A stretch of DNA of 64,000 bases from contig CM069869.1 in assembly GCA_036172665.1 (NCBI GenBank), positions 6,634,001 through 6,698,000 on the forward strand, read 5' to 3'. Within the stretch, counting starts at the first letter, position 1, and each line of letters opens with the position of its first letter. The translations under genes and the position numbers were made by a program. The notes under the pieces are model-generated. The model was not told the DNA's origin. It was given only the letters and a program-made list of their open reading frames with translations, and made no database searches. The stretch comes from Prosopocoilus inquinatus. Lineage: Eukaryota > Arthropoda > Insecta > Coleoptera > Lucanidae. Below, one piece after another: positions 13,701 to 21,589 of this stretch.

Positions 13701-15500
13701 CTCAGATACTACTAAAAAAATGTAGCTGTATCTGCATCTAGATACAATTACAGTGTATCTATTCATTTGAGATACTAAGATACATTTTAGGTACATTTTG
13801 AACTTCCATAAAAACAGCAGACCTTGGCGGAACTGCAACCTCCGATTTTACAGTCACTTTCTTTTGATTTTCCCCTCTTGTTAATTACGTTTTCCAGCTT
13901 GTCAAATGATTGTTCTATTTAAAATGCATTTTAATAGTTCAGAAACTTGAAAATTATTTTAAAAATTGGGAAAGATAATTGACAAAAGGAGAAAATCAAA
14001 AGGAAAAGACTGTATTGTTGATTTTATCAACTTTTCTTGATTATGGGAACGCTCTTTTAGTTACAACAAGGTTGCAACTAAGGATCCTAGATTCAGTTGA
14101 CATTTAACTTGTCTGATACGGAAGTAGAGTCATTTCTGTTGATAACTTTATATTTTACGTTGACTTGACCTGGTTTCGTACAAAATAATTACTTATCAGC
14201 TTATTGATCAACTTAATTACAAAAATAAATCTTCTATTTAAAAAACATACTTCTGAAAAAAATTGTGAAAATTATCACAGATTTTAGTGTATACATTATT
14301 CACATATTCATATGAAAACTTCGTCAATTTTCACAAAAAAAGTCGATTTGTATTGCAAATAATACCGTACCTCCATTACTGCACAGGTTATTGAATTTTA
14401 TACTTGCAAGTATCTTGATAAACTGAAGATACTTTTTTTTGTATCTGTATCTAGATATTTTCCAGAAAAAGTATTTGTATCTGCATCTAGACACATATTT
14501 GTGAAAGTATCTGCATCTGTATCTAGATACTATTAGAAATGTATCTTTAATAACACTGCAAGCCTAAGCATAAGTTAATCAACCCATTTGTGTATACCTA
14601 AGTCGACGATTTTTAAAACTGCATCGACGGCCAGGGGCGCCAACTGACTTGACTGCTGTGAAACAACTTTCGAGTTTAGTGATGTCGATGCGCTTTTTGT
14701 AAGTTGCTCACGGTTGTCCAGGTTTATTGGTGTAGAAATGCTAGTCAAAATCTAAAAGAAGGTTTTGGGTGAATTAAAACTTTTTGAGTTGTGCTTACGA
14801 CTTACATCCACAGCATGCACTGCAGCTCTCTGGAATGACTCTGATATGGCAGTGGGATGGATGCCACGTTTCAAAAGTTTTTCAGCAGCTTGTAATAGTG
14901 CACCTGCCATGACAACAACTGTTGTCGTACCATCACCAGCTTCAATGTCCTGAGCTCGAGATAATTCAACCAACTAAAAAGAAAAAAACAGTAAAAAGAT
15001 ACCATCCATACAAGTCTTGTACATTTCACGTATTTATATTACCTACCATTTTTGCTGCAGGATGAATTACGTTCATCTGCTTCAGAATAGTAGCACCGTC
15101 GTTGGTTATCGTAACCTCTCCATTGCCAGCCTGAATCTACAACAACAAACACTTACAAAGCTGTTCGAACACTTTATTTTATCTGAGCGTTTTGTTTTAC
15201 CATTTTGTCCATACCTCGAGGTCCAAGACTAGTTCGAATTGCATCGCTGACAGCTGAAAATTTAAACGCTTACACTAAAGCAGGCGCACGAAATTACGAA
15301 AACTTAGGCGCGCCAGATAATTGCTGGGGTTTGAAATTGTGACTTTGAGCAAAGCAATCGTCGACATTGCATTTAAATTGCGTTTTACCTTTGGCTGCGT
15401 TTATGTTGCTCTGGCGAACGTCCGCCGGCTTGCTTTTATCTTTGTAAGCGACTCCTCCTCGCCTGTGATTCACGTCACCGGCTGCACTTGGTGCTGTCAT
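7768..15500 (-). CDS. CCT4: T-complex protein 1 subunit delta (CCT4), 10 exons
   Basis: Coding exons on the minus strand: 15500-15389, 15253-15201, 15136-15047, 14973-14806, 14751-14598, 13614-13307, 11927-11696, 9557-9265, 9202-9023 and 7785-7768. All junctions are GT-AG and the phases agree, giving 1608 nt and 535 aa, the usual CCT4 length. The product is one of eight subunits of the cytosolic TRiC/CCT chaperonin, which folds actin, tubulin and other proteins using ATP. Visible motifs are [20 protein letters not shown], the ATP-binding [20 protein letters not shown] in the rear equatorial domain, and a C-terminus [12 protein letters not shown]. The tiny last exon encodes only VNTMN and is separated by a 1.24-kb intron. 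The start is the first ATG in frame (MTAPSAAGD). Four introns carry transposon-derived sequence. Confidence 0.96.
8095..8845 (-). repeat. Dispersed repeat in CCT4 last intron; inverted partner at 35.5 kb
   Basis: The minus-strand reading of this segment matches 35470-36230 on the plus strand along most of its length, for example the shared TTGTTTGGAACTGCTGAAATG, AACGCAGCGTTTCGTAAT and ACTGAGCGAAGTAAT blocks. It lies entirely within CCT4 intron 9. Shared short frames exist (one beginning MKILLL after GCCAGCT), but stops differ between copies. The proximal side continues into a motif shared with 44900-45115. A CACCCTG|TA transposon end lies nearby at 8883. The family was not recognised. Confidence 0.7.
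9590..11669. mobile_element. TA-flanked CAGGGTG element filling CCT4 intron 7
   Basis: TA|CAGGGTGGGCCAATAATG at the left and AAATCACCCTG|TA at the right bracket 2.08 kb of the 2.14-kb intron. The left part resembles 43680 onward (CAGGGTGGGCCAACAGTG) and both loci end with an AAATCACC.TG terminus, so they are the same composite family. An internal CACAGGGTGAT at about 9970 suggests two fused units. A separate MITE (10609-10755) is nested inside. No transposase is visible. Confidence 0.6.
10609..10755. repeat. MITE with ATTCATTGCTAGGCG ends
   Basis: GGATTCATTGCTAGGCG at the left is the inverse of CGCCTAGCAGTGAATC at the right, about 147 bp apart. A second copy at 56476-57481 keeps the same ends and internal TTGGTTCGTTTAATTAAAC but is enlarged by an insertion. 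Confidence 0.8.
12136..13218. mobile_element. 1.1-kb foldback element in CCT4 intron 6
   Basis: Two arms of about 440 bp (12136-12580 and about 12790-13218) are near-perfect inverted copies, sharing AGTTGGCACCTCATT, GGGTGCTAT.GAACTC and TAATTGTTGGAAATAATTAA tracts. They flank a spacer of about 200 bp. The sequence AAACACTA is present immediately outside both ends (12128-12135 and 13219-13226), giving an 8-bp duplication of hAT type. The spacer has a 64-residue open frame with no recognisable function. Transcription of CCT4 would place a very long hairpin in the pre-mRNA. Confidence 0.85.
13641..14558. mobile_element. Non-autonomous hAT element with perfect 8-bp duplication
   Basis: Starts CAGTGTTGTTAAGTATC and ends TCTTTAATAACACTG. 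It is flanked on both sides by CAAGCCTA (13633-13640 and 14559-14566), a perfect 8-bp target duplication diagnostic of hAT insertion. Both ends are packed with variants of GTATCTAGATAC arranged as subterminal repeats, probably transposase binding sites. The 918-bp interior has no transposase, so movement would need an enzyme supplied in trans. It occupies most of CCT4 intron 5 (13615-14597). Confidence 0.93.
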
Positions 15501-15769
15501 TTCTTATTCGAAAGACTTCACCGTGTTTTTAATTGCTGAAATTAAGAGATGTTTCTGGATTATTGGAAAAATTCGTGTACACTGTACACAACACCGACTC
15601 ACGATCACGATTTGCATTAACTGTCAGTTCAGTCGGTAACTGTGGACACTGTGGTCGGTAAGTAAGAAAACTTGCTTATGATGCACTAATAGCTGGGGCT
15701 CGTTCAGGAACTCAAAAGAGTGCGCTCTGGGTAATATTCATGCAAGATTGGTAAAACTGATATTGCATC
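15501..15769. other. CCT4 5-prime flank
   Basis: Holds the presumed CCT4 leader and promoter on the minus strand. No TATA box is obvious. The sequence becomes repeat-derived at about 15770. Confidence 0.4.
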
Positions 15770-16080
15770 TAGCAGGTTGCCTCGTTCCCATTTAAATGGG
15801 TAGTTTGAAGCTTCCTCCCCGCAAAAGTAACTCGTGACGTCACATGCAACTTCTATTCGTTCCAGTGAAGTAGAATAAGTTTTAATCTGTTTCCTAAAGC
15901 TTCATCTAATTCACTAAAAACGGAATCAATTTTATGGTCCTGTCGATCAAATAACGTAAAAATCTCGTAAATATGCCCAATGGAATTTATCACGTGACGT
16001 GACGTAACAATATACGCACCGTCTAACCCTCCGTTGAACAAGGCAACCTTCTAATACACAGTCCAGCTCTACCAACCTTG
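15770..16080. repeat. 310-bp dispersed repeat, copy B
   Basis: Same orientation as 4848-5160, with shared blocks such as CCTAAAGCTTCATCTAATTC and TTATCACGTGACGTGACG. It lies directly upstream of the truncated CAGTGGCGTAGC element, whereas in the first locus it lies inside the element. Confidence 0.7.
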
Positions 16081-16100
16081 GTATTCATGCATGTATTCTA

Positions 16101-16806
16101 GACCCACAGGAATATTTTTTTGTTGAAAGTGCGATTAACTTTTTTCACAATTCAGTGGCGTAGCTAGAGGTGTTGCAGGGATAACAAAGCAACCCGGCGA
16201 CTCTTCGAATCCTAAAATACAAATCAAAATTTATGTTAGCAAGCAAATATGTAGAGTTTCATATTGTCTTGACCTCTGAAAAGATTCACAAGCGCGGAAA
16301 ATCGAAAACTTGTCTGTCAAAAATTTTATGATAGTGACAAGTGTATATTTTCAAAAACAGAATATATCCGTGTACGTCGGAAATAAGCAAAAAAAAGAAA
16401 GAAAATGGAAACAGAAAAAGATATTTACTGAATTGTTTTTACATTAAAAAGAAAAGATATTTACTGAATTGTCTTTAAGTTAAAAAGAAAAAATTTGAAA
16501 AACGTTAGATTAGGAAAAACAACTGAAAACAACTTCGAAAGAATAAAATTTTAAGCGCAAAGCGAAAGAACCTACGACAATTTTTTGGCACCATCTGTTA
16601 GATTGAGTCGTGACGATGTCTTCTTTATTTGTGGGAGGAGGGAGTTTTGAAGCAAGTGGAAGACGCCAAGAAAATTCAAGAAATAACGTCACGAAAACGA
16701 ATAAATAAATTTGAACAGAAATAAGTAGAACAGAACAAGTTTAAAAATAATTGCGCTCTGAGAAATTGTAGTCGCAATTATTTTTGTTCTCTCCAATTTC
16801 CGACGA
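16101..16806. mobile_element. CAGTGGCGTAGC element, truncated copy 3
   Basis: Nearly identical to 3900-4610, including about 50 bp of the left flank (ACCCAC through CACAATT). It therefore arose with copy 1 by duplication rather than by independent insertion. It breaks off near CCGACGAAGTGAC, where an ATCGATA-rich repeat begins. Confidence 0.7.
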
Positions 16807-16812
16807 AGTGAC

Positions 16813-16985
16813 TAGGGGTGCGCGATATCCTGTTTTCGATATCGGATATCGATAACTGAAAAATATCGATACTTATCTATATTTAACGATATTACCGATA
16901 TTTATCGATATTATCAATATTTATCGATGTTATCGATGTTTATCGATATATCGATATTTATCCATATATCGATAATATCGAACAA
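16813..16985. repeat. ATCGATA-rich transposon terminus
   Basis: Begins TAGGGGTGCGCGATATC and continues as irregular TATCGATA/TTATCGAT repeats. TAGGGGTG followed by CGATA repeats is typical of hAT-family termini. No matching right end was found in the window, although AATCGGCATCCCTAG near 44886 is a terminus of similar style. Confidence 0.55.
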
Positions 16986-17423
16986 GTTGGACAAGTGCAT
17001 TTTCACACATTTTGGTACGAGGTAGTTTTGATACCACTGTGTTTTTAAAATTTTAACTTTTCTAATTATTTTTTTACGTTTTTCAGAAATATTATTTCAT
17101 AACTTTTGTTGAAATCATGAAATCGCGCATCCATCAGAATCAGAATTCATTATTTTCCTCAATCATAACAATAAAAATTAAGAGCAAGATATTCTTATAC
17201 TCTTCACGCTAAAATGTGTGAAAAGGGGGACACACGAATAAGTATCGAATCCATGTTAAAAAAAAAACTCTAGTTTCATTTTGATATTTATAAACTTTGA
17301 CTAGACTAAAAATTAATTGAAATATTTTAAAATTTTCTTTATATCGTGACCGTGAGTCGTGATCACTTGCCATATACGAAAATGAATTTTAATAAAATTC
17401 ATATTCCAGTATAATATATAATT

Positions 17424-19271
17424 TGAAATATTTTCAATAGTTTAAAAATAGTTGAAAATATCGCAAAAAAAAACAAAATTTCTGATTTTCGTTTTTATTT
17501 TTTTCACGAAAAACTAGCACTAGGCTTTTCTAGCCAAGACGTTATTGAGACACTTTTTCGTGAGGAATTGGAATATGGTATCCCGTTTTCAATAATTTTC
17601 AACACGGCGGAGAAACACCTGGCAACTTCATTTTTTCTTATGGACGCCATTTTGGATTCTAACATTTTGAGATAACGTTTTTTTTTTCTCTTTACAACGA
17701 TATATCACACATGGTGGTCCAATATCAAATTTTTGCCAAAAATTCAATTTTTCATTTTTTGCTTTGGAAAAACTAAACGTTCTTTTGTTGTGAACAAAAG
17801 CTTGTCAGTTCGATCCTATTTCAAGTCTTGTCATTTACGTTCGCGCTAGTTTTATCGCGAAAATGCCTTTTTCAACACAATTTGTCTTAAACCAAAGGTA
17901 AATCAACTTCGTATCTCTTAAGATAAGAGAGATCCCCTTAGTCGCACTCGAAAAATGGACAGGCTGTATATATTGTGTGACGGGCAAGGAAAAAGCAGTT
18001 CCTGGCTAACTTTTAACTTAAACCAGAAACACCCAGACAAGGGAATTGGGTCATTAAGGATTGATAAACATTTTGGGAAAAAAGTTTTCATTTTTCGCGA
18101 AGAGTGCTTTGGAAAAACAAAAACTTCTTTTATTGGGTGTTTACGGAAAGTCCAATCCGATTAACCCGAGTAGAAAAGAGTGAGAGACACCGCATAGATG
18201 TCGTGCGTGGAAGAGTGAGAAAAATAATGATCGGATTAATCGGATTGGAATTTCCGTAAATGCCTCTTGTAAAAAAAACGATTGACAGTTTGATCTTATG
18301 TCAAGTTTTGTCATTTATGTTTGTACTAAACTAATCGTACTAGAGATTTCTAACCAAGAGACATTATGCGGACACTTTTTTATTGAGAATTCGATTATGG
18401 CATCCCCGAAATACATAATAAGAACAGATAATAACGGCAAATTCAACTGGGCTGCAATTTCTCTTGAGGAGACAGACGGATTTTAGTATTTGTAATCAGG
18501 TAAAATTTTTACCTCTTCCAAAATTTCCTGCTCATATTCATATTCTTTAAACGAACCGTATTCGCCCAAGCATAGAAAAATGTCTCAAACCAGGTTGTTG
18601 CCGCTCTGGATAATGCTGCAAATGTTTTGCCGCAGTCATGAGGGCATTTTGATGCGAAGTGTAGTAAATTTGTATCATATCTCTTTGTTCTTCACTTGAA
18701 AAAGGCATTTTCGCGATAAAAATAGCGCAAACGTAAATGACAAGACTTGACATAGGATCAAACAGTCAAACTTTTGTTAGCACTAACAGAAAGTTTTGTT
18801 TTTCCAAAGCACTCTGCAAAAAATGAAAAATTTTATTTTTGGCAAAAATATGTTATTGGACCACCATGTGTGATACATCGTTGTAAAGAGAAAAAAAAAA
18901 CGTAATCTCAAAATGTTAAAATCCAAAATAGCATCTATAAGAAAAAATGAAGTTGCCAGGTGTTTCTCCACCATTTTGAAAATTATTGAAAAGAGGATGC
19001 CATATTCGAATTCCTCATAAAAAAGTGTCTCAATAATGTCTTGGCTAGAAAAGTCTAGTGCTAGTTTTTCATGAAAAAATTAAAAACGAAAATCAGAAAT
19101 TTTGTTTTCTTTTGCGATATTTTCAAAACTATTGGAGATATTTCGAATTTCTTCTCAGATTATTAATCAGCATGAAAATGTGCAACTTTGCCTCAATTTA
19201 ACCAAATTCGTATCTCTTAAGATAAGCGAGATCCCCATAGTGGAACTCGAAAAACGGACAGCCTGTATACC
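17424..19271. mobile_element. Foldback transposon derivative with 430-bp arms
   Basis: Arms of about 420-460 bp (17424-17885 and 18697-19143) are inverted copies, sharing GCCAGGTGTTTCTCC/GGAGAAACACCTGGC and ACCACCATGTGTGAT-type blocks. The motif GTATCTCTTAAGATAAG occurs in direct orientation at about 17911 and 19210, each followed by a GGACAG.CTGTATA end, suggesting a nested or partially duplicated element. The right arm includes the start of a transposase-like frame (18500-18708). Confidence 0.75.
18500..18708 (-). pseudogene. Transposase N-terminal HTH fragment
   Basis: The minus-strand frame from ATG 18708 reads MPFSSEEQRDMIQIYY and continues with a helical segment ending QQPGLRHFSMLG. 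This pattern matches the N-terminal HTH (DUF4817-like) of insect mariner-superfamily transposases. A frameshift around 18565 switches to a frame reading GSFKEYEYEQEILEEV. The catalytic domain is absent. The left foldback arm carries the same leader and first few codons but then diverges. Confidence 0.6.
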
Positions 19272-19545
19272 GATAAATCTATTCTCTCACTCTTGCTTGC
19301 ATTAAACGCATTTGTTCTATTTCATTTTTCTACCCCGATCAATGTACTGCTCTGCCGGTAATTTGGTTTAAGTTACTAAATCGGCATACTTCGTGTTCAG
19401 GTAGCGACATTAGTGTCGATAAGATTGGACGAAATTCCACCACTTGGGCTACATTTTAGACGAATTTGAAGTTTAAAAATCTTATTTGGCGCCTGTCTTG
19501 GGCCACTAATATTAAAGACGTGTATAACTGATTAACGGAGCCCTG

Positions 19546-19690
19546 GGGCCCTATTCCCAAGTCGAGCGACAAGAGTGGCATGCGAAAATGACGTAGACTC
19601 TTATACAAAACTCTAGAAATCGTTCGAGAATTGCATCATTTTGACGTCATTTTCGCATACTTGTCGCTCGATTCGAGAATACGGTCCCTG
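19546..19690. repeat. MITE with GTCGAGCGACAAG inverted ends
   Basis: CAAGTCGAGCGACAAG and GCGAAAATGACGT on the left are mirrored by ACGTCATTTTCGC and CTTGTCGCTCGAT on the right. The outer ends read GGGGCCCTATTC and GAATACGGTCCC. About 145 bp. Confidence 0.75.
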
Positions 19691-20176
19691 ATCGTAGATA
19701 CTAAATTCTGGAAATCCCGAGAAGCACTTCCAACACAAATGGACGTGACTAGTTACATTTCTTCTTCATTTTTTATAATGCGTTCCTCGTCGCATGTATC
19801 ATTGAGGATGTTCAGTCACACTTTGGCCAATTCTGTATAACGCGCGTAAGAATTGTAGATACTAAAAACATTACCTTTAAACTAAAATTTTCACTTAGAT
19901 CTTGACTTGTTCGCATAAAATGAAATTAACATTCTTTTTTAATTTTAAGAAACACAAATAAAATCCAAAATTGAAAGCATTTTATTATCATTTTCTTTTT
20001 TGTTTTGTGCGATGTTAGATTTGGCAATATCACTATAGCGCGAGCGCACTATCAGTTACTGAAAAAACTCGATGTATTTCATCATAAATAACTTTGTATT
20101 ACATTTTAAATCAAAGACCTTCATTAAGTCGTATAAGTAACATAAATTTTTGAGGAAGAGCGTTCCAACCGAAGAA

Positions 20177-20728
20177 ATGGATAGCCAAACTATCACCTGC
20201 TTTACCATCGTTGTTTTAGTAAGTAAGACTTGAACGTCGCAGCCTTGAGATTAATTATTATCTTTGGTTTTGTTTTGTTTAATGTTAAGTCGGCGTACAC
20301 GTTTTGCAATCCAGTAAAAACTGAATTCACACAACTGACCAGCCAGAACATCAACGAAACTCTGGGTGAGTAGAAAAAATAAAAAAAAAATTAAAGAAAA
20401 TCCACCGCACAATTGGTTTTCAGCCGCACACAAATTCGCCATCGTAACTTTCTACACGGACTGGTGCTCAAATTCCCAAAAATTACTGAGAGCATTTCAG
20501 GAACAAAAGAATAACATAGACGAAGTGATTTCCGAACATGGCAATGTTATCATGGGTAGAGTGAATTGCGAAGATGAAGAGTTCATTTGCGAACAACATA
20601 AAATCGCATTTGTACCGCACATTAAAATCCTTCAGAACGGTTCTGCGGCTCTGTTTGAATACGTAGGAGCGCGAAAGGGGGTAAAATTTGTGAAAAACAT
20701 GAAACAAATCGTGGACGTTCTAAATTAA
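20177..20728 (+). CDS. ERp44-like single-thioredoxin-domain protein
   Basis: Three exons: 20177-20218, 20290-20365 and 20424-20728, with GT-AG introns and matching phases, giving 140 aa. An N-terminal hydrophobic stretch (TITCFTIVVLSAYTF) looks like a signal peptide. It is followed by KTEFTQLTSQNINETL and a thioredoxin fold with FYTDWCSNSQ, an FVPHIKIL cis-proline segment and EYVGARKG. A single active-site cysteine in a CxxS motif is the hallmark of ERp44, which retains Ero1 and client proteins through mixed disulfides. Full ERp44 is about 400 aa with two further thioredoxin-like domains and a C-terminal RDEL-type signal. Both are missing: the frame stops at VDVLN. It may be a shortened paralogue with a different site of action. 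A TATA-like GTATAAG lies about 50 bp upstream. Confidence 0.82.
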
Positions 20729-20797
20729 GTTCCCTTGAAGAAAATAAGTGCTGTTTATTATTGCGTAGTATATTACATATTTTGTTTATAATAGGTA

Positions 20798-21019
20798 CAA
20801 TCGCGAGCATTAAATTTAGGTCGTTACTATCAATCAAGACGTCAAGAAATTTGTTCTTGTGTCTTGCATAGAAAGTGTCAAAATAAATTAAATATTTATA
20901 AAAGAGACTATTCCTAGCATTCAAAATTAAGACACGAATCTCCTTGGTTTTAATAACAATACAAGTTCGGTGACAATCTTTGACAATTAATGGCGATCAA
21001 AATTTATTACTCGCGACTG
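20798..21019. mobile_element. TA-flanked MITE downstream of the ERp44-like gene
   Basis: CAATCGCGAGCATTAAATTT at the left is the inverse of AAATTTATTACTCGCGACTG at the right. TA lies on both sides (20796-20797 and 21020-21021). A related copy is at 52322-52575, and a split copy lies at 56433-57669. TA duplication indicates mobilisation by a Tc1/mariner-type transposase. Confidence 0.88.
20882..20887 (+). terminator. Candidate polyadenylation signal inside MITE
   Basis: This is the first AATAAA after the ERp44-like stop codon (20728). It lies within the MITE at 20798-21019. No AATAAA occurs between the stop and the MITE. Confidence 0.45.
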
Positions 21020-21347
21020 TACATACTGAAATTAACGTATTTGCTTCGCGCGTACCATAAACATTCCCCGATTCGTTCACACCTTATAAGCGAATTTCAT
21101 ACGTTATTGTGTCGTCGAGACAATTAGATTCAATAAATATTAAATCTGTCGATAAAATCTACACAAATCAACCAGTCAGTCAATAAAACTTATTCATATT
21201 CGAATCATCATCATCTGGAAAAAAAAACGAAAAAATAAGCGCATCATTCTTGAGGAACTGATCTTATTGTATCGTACATAAAATAAAAATAAAGGAAGTT
21301 ATTTAAACAAAAAAAACATTAAATGCATTCCTGTATAAATATTTTTA

Positions 21348-21532
21348 GTACAAAGTTTTTTTAATCTCAAACCGGACAGAAAAATGAAGGGAAACACACT
21401 CAACGTTTCGCTATAGATTTATAGCTTCGTCAGGAGTGAAAAAAAGTAAATGAAGCTATAAATCTATAGCGAAACGTTGAGTGTGTTTCCCTTCATTTTT
21501 CTGTCCGGTTTGAGATTAAAAAAACTTTGTAC
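21348..21532. repeat. Near-perfect 185-bp palindrome
   Basis: GTACAAAGTTTTTTTAATC and ACCGGACAGAAAAATGAAGG on the left are exactly mirrored on the right. The outer flank TTTTCATCGGACAAGAAC recurs near other members (10525, 29999, 32460). The arms contain a CTGACGA ... GAAAC core on the minus strand at 21405-21433. Confidence 0.9.
21405..21433 (-). ncRNA. Hammerhead-ribozyme-like core
   Basis: The minus strand reads CTGACGA, one A, a six-pair stem GCTATA/TATAGC with loop AATC, then GAAAC. CUGANGA and GAAA around a stem II hairpin are the conserved hammerhead core. A convincing stem III and cleavage triplet were not located, so activity is uncertain. Degenerate relatives occur at about 32346-32395 and 32568-32612. 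Confidence 0.35.
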
Positions 21533-21589
21533 TTACTATTTTCATCGGACAAGAACAAACTTCAATTATAAATATTTTTATATATTTAA

